From Symsagittifera roscoffensis (Eukaryota; Xenacoelomorpha; Acoela; Convolutidae), in NCBI RefSeq assembly GCF_963678635.1, contig NW_026970820.1, forward strand, positions 186,001-250,000: 64,000 bases of DNA, read 5' to 3'. The translations under genes and the position numbers were made by a program. The first letter of the stretch is position 1; every line of letters starts with the position of its first letter. Below, piece by piece: positions 20,772-33,731 of this stretch. The notes beneath the pieces were generated by a model, which saw only the letters and a list, made by a program, of their open reading frames with translations, did not search any database and was not told where the DNA came from.

Positions 20772-22387
20772 GGGGCAGGGTTGTGTGGTCTATTCTCGAC
20801 TTTAGTTACTTGCATTGCGTGGGGAAGAATACGAACAGCGCTCAACGCACTCGCAGAAAGAGCACCCTGCGGGTGCTCTTTTTGCTCGAGAACTGTAAGT
20901 CGATTTAAATTTTTCAATTTACATATTTTGTCCTAAATTTAACTTTTTTTACTAGTTGTTCTCAGTTAAACTCCCATGATACCTCAAATTGTATTCCTGG
21001 ATGGGCATTTTTATAAGTCACTCTGTGGCTCGATCAGTTGACTACCAAATCCATTTTGATTTACGAAATGAACTGTTTCAACGAAAACAAGTTTTCGGAA
21101 ACAGTCCAAATTTGTAGTTATGATCCCAAACATAAACAAAGAAAAATCTAATGCGTTGGTTAAACTAACAGAGCCCAGCTTATTTCTTTGTGCTTATCGA
21201 CTGTTCAAACACATAACAACTATGTTAAAAACTAAGTTATTAAAAATAAAACAAAACAAATTATCGAGAAAGAAATGAAAGTTTATCAAGAAAATATGCA
21301 AAAAATTCAATTAATTCTTTTTTTATTAGTCATGAAAACCTCAGTTTCAAAAATCTGATACTTGAGAGGCCCGTTTTGACGCGTTACTACAGTTTAGGCA
21401 CGTTTTGAGTTCGCAGCCCACAATGATCGATTAACTTTGATGTTTGTTTTACAAACACGATTTTTTTACCACAATCAAACTTTCATTACTCTTGAACGAC
21501 TTGAGGAGAATAGATGATTTTTTTTGCATAAGAACTAACTTGTCAAGGGTTTTTGAGATACATATCAAATGTATCCAGTTAAATAATAATTTTTTAGCTA
21601 ATTTTTGAAAAAACTTAAAAAAGTTGAAAAAATAATATTTTTTCAGATTTGGCGACCAAAAAGTGCCTTCTATGATGGATCAGCAAAAAAATTGTTCTGA
21701 GGCTATAAGTATGGCTCATTGGGTTATATAAAATAGCTAATTGTTTATAATAAAAAAGTTTAGAAGAACTCTGATTTTTTGAAAAAATTAGAAAAAAACG
21801 TGAAAAAATCAGTTTTTGGCGGGAAAATTCTCAAAAAATTAAAAACCAAGTTTTCGCTCTCCTTACTCCAATAAACTAATTCGGCCACGACAATCATTTT
21901 TTGTCATCAGTAAAAATGTCGAGAAACGACCGAAACACAGACTTTTCCGAAATTTGACAAAAAAGTTCGCCAAAAAACATCAAAAATCTCGAAAAAATTG
22001 CAGAAAAAATTTTGCCAAAAAATACACCATTCGACTCCCTCAACTGTGCTAGTGTCCAAAAAAACATCACTTTTTCGCATTTTCTCAACCAAAATTGAGT
22101 TATTGGGGCATTTTTGAAAAAAATCGTGATTTCGACCAAAAAAAACGCCCCTTTTTCCCCAAAAAGTGCAACTCATAACATTATTTCGGAAAAACGCCTT
22201 CCCAAGTTATATCTTAGAATTTTGTCCTCTACCTACATGCAAAGTTTGAAGAAATTCTATACTGCCGTTTTCGAGAACTTGAATAATTTTTTTATTTTCC
22301 TAATTAGGTATTTTTTCTAGTTGACCGGCAAGGAAACCCTACCCTTGCCTAAAGGATTCACAAAGCCGGACCGCGACGACCACCTAG
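20772..22387 (+). repeat. Unit 12, class D, 1616 bp
   Basis: HP1 with loop TGC is at 20860-20878. HP2 at 21070-21107 has the same GAACTG change as unit 11, which supports a recent duplication of the two. The tip is GGGGCAGG followed by GTGGTC. Confidence 0.93.
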
Positions 22388-24012
22388 GGGGTAGGGTTGT
22401 GTGGTCTATTCTCGACTTTAGTTAGTTGCATTGCGTGGGGAAGAATACGAACAGCGCTCAACGCACTCGCAGAAAGAGCACCCTGCGGGTGCTCTTTTTG
22501 CTCGAGAACTGTAAGTCGATTTAAATCTTACATATTTCGTCCGAAATTTAATTTTTTTTCTAGTTGTTCTCAGTTAAACTCCCATGATACCTCAAATTGT
22601 ATTCCTGGAAGGGCATTTTTATAAGTCACTCTGTGGCTCGATCAATTAACTACCAAATACGTTTTGATTTACGAAATGGACTGTTTCAACGAAAACAAGT
22701 TTTCGGAAACAGTCCAAATTTTAAATTATGATCCCAAATACAAACAAAGAGAAATCTAATGCGTTGGTTAAACTTACAGAGCCCAGCCCATGTCTTTGTG
22801 TTTATTGACTGTTCAAACACATAACAACTATGTTAAAAACAATATTATTAAAATAAAAACAAAACAAATAATCGAGAAAGAAATTTAAGTTTATCAAAAA
22901 AATATGCAAAAAAAAATCACTTATTTCTTTTTTTAAGTATCACAAAAACCTCAGTTTGAAAAAGATGATACCTGAGAGGCCCGTTTTGACGCGTTACTAC
23001 AGATTAGGCACGTTTTGACTTCGCAACTCACAATGATCGATTAACTTTTACGTTTGTTTTACAAACACGCTTTTTTTTACCACAATCAAAATTTCATTAC
23101 TTCTAAACCTCTCGAACAAATTGATGAAAATTTTTGCATCAAAACTAACTTGTCAAGGGTTTTTGAGGTATATAAAAATTGTCTCCAGTTAAATAATGAT
23201 TTTTTGGCTAATTTTTGAAAAAAAATTAAAAAATTTGACAAAAAAAAATTTTTTTTTTCAGATTTGGCGATCAAAAAGTGCCTTCTATGATGGACCAGCA
23301 AAAAATTTGTTTTTAGGTCATAAGTTTGGCTCACTAGGGTATACAAACTGGCAAAATGTTTATAATGAAAAAGTTAAGAAGAACAGTGATTTTTTGAAAA
23401 AAAAAGAAAAAAACGTAAAAAAATCAGTTTTTGGCGGGAAAATTCTCAAAAAATCAAAAATCAAGTTTTCTCTCTCTTTACTCCAATAAATTAATTCGGC
23501 CACGACAATCATTTTTTGTGATCAGTAAAAATGTCGAAAAACGACCGGAACATTGACTTTTTTGAAATTTGACAAAAAACTTCAAAAAAACCGCAAAAAA
23601 ACATCAAAAATCTCGAAAAAATTGCTGAAAAAATTTTGGCAAACAATACACCATTCGATTCCCTTAACTGTGCTAGTGTCCAAAAAAAACATCACTTTTT
23701 CTCATTTTCTCAACCAAAATTGAGTTATTGGGGCATTTTTGAAAAAAATCGTGATTTTGACCAAAAAAAACGCCTCTTTTTCCCCAAAAAGTGCAACTTA
23801 TAACATTATTTCGGAAAAACGCCTTCCCAAGTTATATCTTAGAATTTTGTCCTCTACCTACATGCAAAGTTTGAAGAAATTTTATACTGCCGTTTTCGAG
23901 AACTTGAATAATTTTTTTCTTTTCCTAATTAGGTATTTTTTCTAGTTGACCGGCAAGGAAACCCTACCCTTGCCTAAAGGATTCACAAAGCCGGACCGCG
24001 ACGACCACCTAG
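22388..24012 (+). repeat. Unit 13, class D, 1625 bp
   Basis: The tip is GGGGTAGG, one base different from other class D tips. HP1 with loop TGC is at 22476-22494, and HP2 with a perfect outer stem is at 22678-22715. The body is closest to unit 34 (shared CTTACATATTTCGTCCG and the double-fork segment near 23570-23600), while the last ~250 bp match unit 7. Confidence 0.92.
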
Positions 24013-25641
24013 AGCTTTTTGTGGCCCCGCTATATCAGTGACTGTTGACGAGTGGGTTCCGCGGGGGGCGGATCAGTGGAACGCTTAACGCACTCGCAAA
24101 AGGAGCACCCTTCGGGTGCTCTTTTTTGCTCGAAAGTTTTCTGAAACGGTATCTGATGAACTTTGTAAGGTGTCACAAAAGCAACAACACAAAACATTAT
24201 GTATGTGATTAGAAAAGGTCAAAAAAGATTTCTCATACTTTCAATGACTGAATCTACACCTGATCAGTCTCTAGAGAACTCTAAACCAAAGTAACTTATG
24301 TTTTTCAGTGATTCATGAAGAGGACCGTTCCAACGAAAACAAGTTTTCGGAAACAGTCCCCATATTTTTGTTCGAGCCCATTGTCAAGTACGTGAACTTT
24401 CAATTGTGAATTATAGCTGAATTGGACTTGGAATTTGTCCCAAAAAGGTTAAGTTTGTCTCAAATTGATTAGAAGCAAAAGAAAAAAAAATATTTTTTTT
24501 ATTTGGAAAAAAAAAGTTGAGTCAGAAACGTGAAAAACCCCTTTTTTCAAGATTCATAAAAAGTAGCTCTAATTGGCTTAAATCACTAGGCTACAAAATA
24601 TGAACCTGTTCAGAATGGTTTTTATGAGCAAAGCCGTAAAATATCGAGATTTAGAGAAAAGGCAAAAAAAACATCTTTTTGGTTAACTCAAAAAGGTAGA
24701 TAAATCGGGTAAAGTCGTCTTCAAACCTATAGGATCGAAAAGTGATCTATATAGGGTATATATGTAGTGTCCTTGTTAGGTCGCATGCAAAAAAAATAGA
24801 ACAGTTTTGTTGGCCACTTCCGACATTAAGACTTTTTTTTCGAAATTTGGCCATTTTTATTTGTAGTTAAATAGTAGTAAAATAGCCGAGAAAAAAAATT
24901 GTAAAAACCAAAATTTTTATCCAATTTTGACGTTTAAATACTCTATACCTACTAAAATGTCTATGGCAAGCTCAAATAAGCCATCAAAATTCATTTTTTC
25001 TCACTTTTTAAAATTTTTGTTTTTTTGATATACAATGTTGAGTCAGAAACGTGAAAAATCAATTTTTTTCAAAAAGTCAAAATAAAGTGTTCCAATCAAT
25101 TTGTTTCACTAAAACACACTTTATGAACCTGTTCAGAATGGGTTTTTGGGTTAAAGCCGAAAATTCACCCATTTTGAGAAAAGTGGAAAAAACACCTTTT
25201 TAGTTACAAAAAAACCATCATTTTTGTTGCAGTTTTTGAAAAAACTCAAATTTTTGAGAGAGAAATTTTCTCTCAAACTTTTATATTTGGGCTCCCCAAA
25301 CAGTCTACTTTCATCCATTCCTTGTCAATATACCCCCTTTTTTGAACCAAAACAGAGTTATTAGGTGATTTTTATCGAAAAACGTGTTTTTTACCATTTT
25401 TGCCCCCCATTTCCCTCTATAAGTCAACACATAACAAAATTTTGGCAAAACGGGGCAAAAGTGTATCCTTAGAATTTCAATACGGGGCTGCATGCAAAAA
25501 ATTAGGGAATTCTGACCTCCAGTTTTCGAGAACACGACTTATTCTGCATGAAAAGGGTAAAAGGTAAATGTTCCTTCGAACCGACGGGGCCCCTTCCCCT
25601 GTCTCTGCTGAACGCCATAGCCGGACGCGGCGGCCACCTAG
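24013..25641 (+). repeat. Unit 14, class B, 1629 bp, with AGCTTTTT tip
   Basis: The AGCTTTTT tip is a one-base variant of the AGGTTTTT tip. HP1 is at 24103-24121. HP2 at 24320-24361 ends GTCCCC, losing one outer pair. The G-rich apical segment reads GATCAGTGGAAC instead of GAGCAGGGGAAC, which weakens the GTTCC/GGAAC stem. Confidence 0.92.
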
Positions 25642-27264
25642 TTGTCACTGTGGCCCCGCTAATTTGTTGACTTTTGAGGAGAAGGTTCCGCGGGGGGCGG
25701 AGCCGGGGAACGCTAAACGCACTCGCAAAAGGAGCACCCTTCGGGTGCTCTTTTTTGCTCGAAAGTTTTCTGAAACGGTATCTGATGAACTTTGTAAGGT
25801 GTCACAAAAGCAACAACACAAAACGTTCTGTATGTGATTAGAAAAGATCAAAAAAGATTTCTCATACTTTCAATGACTGAATCTAAACCTGAATCAGAAC
25901 TCTAAACCAAAGTAACTTATGTTTTTCCGTGATTCATGAAGAGGACCGTTCCAACGAAAACAAGTTTTCGGAAACAGTCCTCATATTTTTTTTCGAGCCC
26001 ATTGTCAAGTACGTGGACTTTCAATTGTGACTTATAGCTGAATTGGACTTGGAATTTGTCCCAAAAAGGTTAAGTTTGTTTCAAATTGATTAGAAGCAAA
26101 AGAAAAAAAAACATTTTTTTTATTTGGAAAAAAAAGTTGAGTCAGAAACGTGAAAAAACCCTTTTTTCAAAAGTCACAAAAATTAGCTTCAATTAGCTTA
26201 AACCACTAGGCTACAATATATGAACCTGTTCAGAATGGTTTTCATGACCAAAGCCGTAAAACTTCCATATTTAGAGAAAAGGCAAAAAAAAACAACTTTT
26301 TGGTTAACTCAAAAAAGTAGATAAATCGGGTAAAATCGTCTTCAAACCTATAGGATCGAAAAGTGATCTAAATAGGGTATATTTGTAGTGTCCTTGTTAG
26401 ATCGCATGCAAAAAACTAGAACAGTTTTGTCGGCCACTTCCGCGAAATTAAGACATTTTTTTCGAAATTTGGCCATTTTTATTTGTAGTAAAATAGTAGT
26501 AAAATAGCCGAGAAAAAAAAATTGTAAAAACCATAATTTTTATTCAATTTTGAAGTTTAAATACTCTATACCTACTAAAATGTCTATGGCAAGCTCAAAT
26601 AAGCCATCAAATTTCATTTTTTCTCACTTTTTGAAATTTTTGTTTTTTTGATATACAATGTTGAGTCAGAAACGTGAAAAATCAATTTTTTTCAAAAAGT
26701 CAAAATAAAGTGTTCCAATCAATTTGTTTCACTAAAACACACTTTATGAACCTGTTCAGAATGGTTTTTTGGGTTGAAGCCGAAAATTCACCTATTTTGA
26801 GAAAAGTGGAAAAAACACCTTTTTAGTTACAAAAAAACCATCATTTTTGTTGCAGTTTTTGAAAAAACTCAAATTTTTGAGAGGACAATTTTTTCTCAAA
26901 TTTTTATATTTAGGCTCCCCAAACAGTCTACTTTCATCCATTCCTTGTCAATATACCCCATTTTTTGAACCAAAACAGAGTTAATGGGTGATTTTTATCG
27001 AAAAACGTGTTTTTTACCATTTTTGCCCCCCATTTCCCTCTATAAGTCAACACATAACAAAATTTTGGCAAAACGGGGCAAAAGTGTATCCTTAGAATTT
27101 CAATACGGGGCTGCATGCAAAAAATTAGGGAATTCTGACCTCCAGTTTTCGAGAACAGGACTTATTCTGCACGAAAGGTAATATAGGTAAATGTTCTTTC
27201 GAACCGACGGGGCCCCTTCCCCTGTCTCTGCTGAACGCCAAAGCCGGACGCGGCGGCCACCTAG
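25642..27264 (+). repeat. Unit 15, class B, 1623 bp
   Basis: The tip is TTGTCACT. HP1 is at 25732-25750 and HP2 at 25941-25982. A short deletion removes part of the CTGATCAGTCTCTAGAG stretch found in other class B units (near 25890), which accounts for the slightly shorter length. Confidence 0.92.
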
Positions 27265-28885
27265 GGGGCAGGGTTGTGTGGTCTATTCTAGTTTCAGATT
27301 ATTTGCATCGCGTGGGGGCGAATACGAACAGCGCTCAACGCACTCACAGAAAGAGCACCCTGCGGGTGCTCTTTTTGCTCGAAAACTGTAAGTCGATTTA
27401 AATCTTTTAATTTACAAATTTTATCCTAATTTTAATTTTTTTTACTAGTTGTTCTTAGTTAAACTCCAATGATACCTCAAATCGTATTTCTGGCTGGCCA
27501 TTTTTGTAAGTGACTCTGTGGTTCGATCAGTTAACTACCAAATACATTTTGATTTACGAAATGGACTGTTTCAACGAAAACAAGTTTTCGGAAACAGTCC
27601 AAATTTTTAATTTTGATCCCAAATGAAAACAAAATGAAGTCAAATGCGTTGGTTAAACTAACGGATCCCAGCCCATGTCTTTGTGTTTATCAACTGTTCA
27701 AACACATAACAACTATATAAAAACTAAGTTAATAAAAAAATAAAACAAAACAAATAATCGAGAAAGAAATGAAAGTTTATCAAAAAAATATGCAAAAAAT
27801 TCGATTAATTCTTTTTTGATTAGTCTTGAAAACCTCAGTTTCAAAAATATGATACTTAAGAGGTCCGTTTTGACGCGTTATTAGAGTTTAGGCACGTTTT
27901 GAGTTCGCAACCCACAATGAGCGATTAACTTTGATGTTTGTTTTACAAACACGGTTTTTTTCTACCACAATCAAAATTTCATTACTCTTGAACCACTTGA
28001 GTAAAATAGATGAAAATTTTTGCATCAGAACTAACTTGTCAAGGTTTATTGAGGTATATAAAAAATGTATCCAGTTAAATAGTTATTTTTTGGCTAATTT
28101 TTGAAAAAACTTATTAAATTTGAAAAAACAATTTTTTTTTAGATTTGGCGTTCAAAAAGTGCCTTCTATGATGGACCTGCAAAAAATTTGTTTTGAGGCC
28201 ATAAGTTTGGCTCGTTAGTGTATACAAAATAGCTAATTGTTTATAATAAAAAAGTTTGGAAGAACTGTGATTTTTTGAAAAAAATAGAAAAAAACGTGAA
28301 AAAATCAGTTTTTGGCGGGAAAATTCTCAAAAAATCAAAAGTCAAGTTTTCTCTCTCTTTACTTCAATGAACTAATTCGGCCACGACAATCATTTTTTGT
28401 CATCAGTAAAAATGTCGAGAAATGACCGGAACATTGATTTTTCTGAAATTTGACAAAAAAGTTCGCCAAAAAACATCAAAAATCTCGAAAAAATTGCAAA
28501 AAAAAATTTGCCAAAAAATACACCATTCGACTCCCTCAACTGTGCTAGTGTCCAAAAAAAACATCACTTTTTCTCATTTTCTCAACCAAAATTGAGTTAT
28601 TGGGGCATTTTTGAAAAAAAATCGTGATTTTGACCAAAAAAAACGCCTCTTTTTCCCCAAAAAGTGCAACTCATAACATTATTTCGGAAAAACGCCTTCC
28701 CAAGTTATATCTTAGAATTTTGTCCTCTACCTACATGCAAAGTTTGAAGAAATTTTATACTGCCGTTTTCGAGAACTTGAATAATTTTTTTCTTTTCCTA
28801 ATTAGGTATTTTTTCTAGTTGACCGGCAAGGAAACCCTACCCTTGCCTAAAGGATTCACAAAGCCGGACCGCGACGACCACCTAG
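27265..28885 (+). repeat. Unit 16, class D, 1621 bp
   Basis: The tip is GGGGCAGG followed by GTGGTC. HP1 with loop TGC is at 27353-27371 and HP2 at 27563-27600. It is nearly identical to unit 7, more than 14 kb away, apart from the first ~30 bases and scattered changes. Confidence 0.92.
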
Positions 28886-28975
28886 ATAGGTCAGTGACCT
28901 GCGGTGCATGGGTGTTATGGACTTGATTCGTCAGCATTGGCCTGGGGGCCATTAGCTTCAAGACATGTGGCACTC

Positions 28976-29012
28976 GCAGAAAAAGAGCACCCGAAGGGTG
29001 CTCTTTTTCTGC
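28976..29012 (+). other. HP1 hairpin of class E, perfect 17-bp stem with GAA loop
   Basis: The arms GCAGAAAAAGAGCACCC (28976-28992) and its exact complement (28996-29012) enclose GAA. In other classes the arms are interrupted and the loop is TTC, TCC or TGC. GAA is the reverse complement of TTC. Confidence 0.93.
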
Positions 29013-29204
29013 TCGAATGTCTTGTGAAACGGTATCTGATGAACTTTGTAGGGTGTCACAAAAGCAACATGACAAAACGTTCTGTATCTGATCAGTAATG
29101 GTCAAAAAAGATTTATGACACTTTCAATGACTGAAGCTACACCTGATCAGTCTCTAGAGAACTCTAAAACAAAGTAACTTATATTTTTCAGTGACTCATG
29201 AAGA

Positions 29205-29242
29205 GGACTGTTTCAACGAAAACAAGTTTTCGGAAACAGTCC
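29205..29242 (+). other. HP2 hairpin, class E
   Basis: GGACTGTTT/AAACAGTCC with the invariant inner stem, identical in stem sequence to class D although the flanks are class B-like. Confidence 0.9.
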
Positions 29243-30463
29243 TAATATTTTTCTTGGAGCTCATTTTCAAGTAGGTGGACTTTCAATAGTGACTAATAGT
29301 TGAATTAGACTTGGAATTTGTCCCAAAAAGTTAAGTTTGTCTCAAATTGATTAGAAGCAATAGACAAAAAAAAACATTTTTTTTATATGATAAAAATACT
29401 TGAGTCAGAAAAGTGAAAAATCCATTTTTTTCAAAAAGTCATAAGAAGTAGTTCAATTTGCATTAAATCACTAACCTATATGATATAAACCTGTTCAGAT
29501 TGGTTTTCATGAACAAAGCCGTAAAATTTCCATATTTAGAGAAAAGGCAAAAAAACACCTTTTTGATTAACTGAAAAAGGTAGATAAATCGGGTAAAGTC
29601 GTCTTCAAACCTATAGGACCGAAAAATGATCTAATTGAGATATATATTTAGTGTCCCTTGTAAGGTCACATGCAAAAAAGTGAAACAATTGGGGTGGCCA
29701 CTTCAGAAAACAAGACTTTTTTTCGGACTTTGGCCATTTTTATTTGTAGTAAAGTAGTAGTAAGTTACCAGAGAAAAAAAAGTTGTAAAAACCAAAATTT
29801 TTATCCAATTTTGACAATTAAATACTCTATACCTACTAAAATGACTATGGCAAGCTCAAATATGCCATCAAAACTCATTTTTTCTCTTTTTTTAAAATTT
29901 TTGTTTTTTTGATATAAAATGTTGAGTCAGAAACGTGAAAAATCAATTTTTTTCAAAAAGTCAAGAGAAGTTGTTCCAATCAATTTGTTTCACTAAAACA
30001 CACTTTCTCAGCCTGTTCAGAATGGTTTTCATGTTTAAAGCTGAAACTTTACACATTTTGAGAAAAGTGGAAAAAATAACTTTTTAGTTACAAAAAAACC
30101 ATCATTTTTGTTGCAGTTTTTGAAAAAACTCAAATTTTTAAGAAAAACAAATTTTCCCAAACCTACATAATTGGGCTCCCAAAACAGTTTACTTTCATCC
30201 ATTCTTCATCAATTTACCCCAATTTGTTAACCAAAATAGAGTTACTGAGCCATTTTTACCAAAAAACGTGGTTTTTCCCTGTTTTTCCCCATTTTTCCCA
30301 CTATAAGTCAACGCATAACAAAATTTTGGGAAAACGGAGCAAAAGTGTATCCTTAGAATTGCATTTTAGGCCCGCATGCCAATTTTTATCGAATTCTATC
30401 CCGACAATTTTGAGATCAGCACTTTTTCCGAGCAAATAGTCATACCGTTATAATTCTTTGGCC

Positions 30464-30485
30464 GTTCGGGGCCCCTACCCCAAAC
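30464..30485 (+). other. HP3 terminal hairpin, class E
   Basis: GTTCGGGG and CCCCAAAC pair except for one C-A mismatch, with a CCCTA-containing loop. A second short stem, CGCC-GAA-GGCG, follows before GGCCACCTAG. Confidence 0.83.
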
Positions 30486-30523
30486 TCACTAAACAAAGAC
30501 GCCGAAGGCGGACGGCCACCTAG

Positions 30524-32129
30524 AGGTTTTTGTGGCCCCGCTATATCAGTGACTTTAGACAAGCAGGTTCCGCCGGAGGGGGGGGGGGCTGGAGCGGGGT
30601 AACGCTAAACGCACTCGCAAAAAGGAGCACCCTCCGGGTGCTCTTTTTTTGCTCGAAAGTCTTGTGAAACGATTTGGAACTGTAAGTATTGGTAGCAGTT
30701 ACACATAAAACTTTCTGCATCTTTGTGCTCATAGTCACAAGTGGTTTTCGACAGCTTCTTTAAAACAAGTTTGACATGATCTATCTCTAAATTAGACTAA
30801 ATAAAGAGATTTTAGTTTTTTCAATGATTCTTGAAGAGGACTGTCTCAACGAAAACAAGTTTTCGGAAACAGTCCTGGTGACTTAGTTTTGATCTCATTT
30901 TTGGGTCTATTGACCTCCATTTAGGATAAGTATGCTAACGGAACCTATATTATGTCCTAAAAAGATTGAGTTTGTGTCAAAAAGTTGAAAAGCAAGAGAA
31001 AAAAAAAACATTTAAAAAATTTTCAAAAATTTCAGAAATTTAAAAAATTGGAAAAGTTGTTCCAAAACACTTGATTTTTTGTTTTGTCATAAAATAACAA
31101 AAAATTGACGTAAACTGAACTTTCAATAGTCTATTTTGACTAGTTTTCACGATTCAAGCACATTTTAACTTAATAACAACATTCAAAAACTCACTGGAAA
31201 AGTTGTTTTTCGGCAAACGCCCTTTTTGACCACACCTACGAAATCCATAACTTTTTATCTAACAAATATAGAGGCTTCGGGTTTTTTGTATTGTATTAAG
31301 CATCCTCGAGTCTACCTGTCGCGTGCTAAAATGAACAATTTTTCTCTTTAATTTATCCCGCCATTTCGAAATAGGGCGGTTTTTGGCAATTTTTTGTCCT
31401 TTTTAGTCAAAAAAGTCAAATTTACAGACATCTGTCAAAAAAACTGTTATCACATGATAAAGGCAGATGGCCTTTGCAAATCAAATAAGGTCCTGAGTGA
31501 GACCAAAATTGCCCTCTAATTGTCCGTGGGGGGAGGAAATCGAAAATTTTCGTTTTTGGCGGAAAAATTTGAAATTTTTCAAAAAAACATTTACTCTGCA
31601 GACAACGGCCTTAGACTAATGTTAGCAAGGCACGCATTTTTTGCCTTCATAACTAGGGTCGATTTCTGCCGGGAACATTGATTTTTCAAAAAAAAGACCA
31701 ACATTTTTGTTGCATTTTTTCAAAAAAATCGAATTTTTGACAAAAATCAAAATTCCAAATCCTACATATTTAAGCTCCTCAAACAGTCTACTTTAATCCA
31801 TTCCCCATCAATATACCCCATTTTCTCAACCAAAATTGAGTTATTGATTCATTTTCAAGGAAAAACGTGATTTTTCGAATTTTTCACACCCAAAAGCGTC
31901 TGACACACCCCGAAGGACCACTTTTTTTTCCCAATAGCCCCCATTTTTGTCAGTTTTGTACCAATAGGGGGTTGCATGCCAAAAGTTAGCCAATTCGTAC
32001 CTGCCATTTTCTAGATCTCGTATAATTCTGAGCTTTTTAACAATAGGTTAACGTAAAGATTTACGAAACGGCCAGGGACCCTACCCTCGGCCTAAATGAA
32101 CAGAGAAGCCCACGCGGACGCCCACCTAG
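30524..32129 (+). repeat. Unit 18, class C, 1606 bp
   Basis: The tip is AGGTTTTT. There is an 11-G run at 30578-30588, HP1 with loop TCC at 30625-30643, and HP2 at 30838-30875. It forms a near-identical tandem pair with unit 19. Confidence 0.93.
30578..30588 (+). repeat. G11 homopolymer (unit 18)
   Basis: A run of 11 Gs at the equivalent position. Units 19 and 30 have 7 Gs (32184-32190, 54154-54160), and most class B units have 6. Confidence 0.95.
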
Positions 32130-33731
32130 AGGTTTTTGTGGCCCCGCTAAATCAGTGACTCTAGACAAGTAGGTTCCGCGAGAGGGGGGGAGCTAGAGCA
32201 GGGGAACGCTAAACGCACTCGCAAAAAGGAGCACCCTCCGGGTGCTCTATTTTTGCTCGAAAGTCTTGTGAAACGATTTGGATCTGTAAGTATTGGTAGC
32301 AGTTACACATAAAACTTTCTGCATCTTTGTGCTCATAGTCACAAGTGGTTTTCGACAGCTTCTTTAAAACAAGTTTGACATGATCTATCTCTAAATTAGC
32401 CTAAATAAAGAGATTTTAGTTTTTTCAATGATTCTTGAAGAGGACTGTCTCAACGAAAACAAGTTTTCGGAAACAGTCCTGGTGACTTAGTTTTGATCTC
32501 ATTTTTGGGTCTATTGACTTCCATTTAGGATTAGTAGGCTAACGGAATCTATATTATGTCCTAAAAAGATTGAGTTTGTGTCAAAAAGTTAAAAAGCAAG
32601 AGAAAAAAAAACATTTAAAAAATTTTAAAAATTTCAAAAATTTAAAAAATTGGAAAAATTGTTCCAAAACACTTGATTTTTTGTTTTGTCATAAAATAAC
32701 AAGAAATTGACGTAAAATGAACTTTCAATAGTCTATTTTGACTAGTTTTCACGATTCAAGCACATTTTAACTTAATAACAACATTCAAAAACTCACTGGA
32801 AAAGTTGTTTTTCGGCAAACGCCCTTTTTGACCACACCTACGAAATCCATAACTTTTTATCTAACAAATATAGAGACTTCGGGTTTTTTGTATTGTATTA
32901 AGCATCCTCGAGTCTACCTGTCGCGTGCTAAAATGAACAATTTTTCTCTTTAATTTATCCCGCCATTTCGAAATAGGGCGGTTTTTGGCAATTTTTTGTC
33001 CTTTTTAGTCAAAAAAGTCAAATTTACAGACATCTGTCAAAAAAACTGTTATCACATGATAAAGGCAGATGGCCTTTGCAAATCAAATAAGGTCCTGAGT
33101 GAGAACAAAATTGCCCTCTAATTGTCCGTGGGGGGAGGAAATCGAAAATTTTCGTTTTTGGCGGGAAAATTTGAAATTTTTCACAAAAACATTTACTCTG
33201 CAGACAACGGCCATAGACTAATGTTGGCCTAGCACGCATTTTTTGCCTTCATAACTAGGGTCGATTTCTGCCGGGAACATTGATTTTTCAAAAAAAAGAC
33301 CAAAATTTTTGTTGCATTTTTTCAAAAAAATCAAATTTTTGACAAAAATCAAAATTCCAAACCCTACATATTTAAGCTCCCCAAACAGTCTACTTTAATC
33401 CATTCCCCATCAATATACCCCATTTTCTCAACCAAAATTGATTTATTGATTCATTTTCAAGGAAAAACGTGATTTTTCAAATTTTTCACACCCAAAAGCG
33501 TCTGACACACCCCGAAGGACCACTTTTTTTTCCCAACAGCCCCCATTTTTGTCAGTTTTGTACCAATAGGGGGTTGCATGCCAAAAGTTAGCCAATTCGT
33601 ACCTGCCATTTTCTAGATCTCGTATAATTCTGAGCTTTTTAACAATAGGTTAACGTAAAGATTTACGAAACGGCCAGGGACCCTACCCTCGGCCTAAATG
33701 AACAGAGAAGCCCACGCGGACGCCCACCTAG
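32130..33731 (+). repeat. Unit 19, class C, 1602 bp
   Basis: The tip is AGGTTTTT. A 7-G run lies at 32184-32190, HP1 with loop TCC at 32229-32247 and HP2 at 32442-32479. It is nearly identical to unit 30 about 22 kb downstream, including the CGAGAGGGGGGGAGC form of the G-rich loop. Confidence 0.93.

Larger units (their letters stand above)
28886..30523 (+). repeat. Unit 17, the only class E unit, 1638 bp
   Basis: A single diverged copy with a unique tip: ATAGGTCAGTGACCTGCGG contains an AGGTCA/TGACCT near-palindrome. HP1 is an uninterrupted 17-bp stem at 28976-29012 with loop GAA, the reverse complement of the TTC loop elsewhere. HP2 is at 29205-29242, the 3' box at 30374-30420 and HP3 at 30464-30485. 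The middle is class B-related; the terminal ~150 bp are its own class. Confidence 0.92.
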
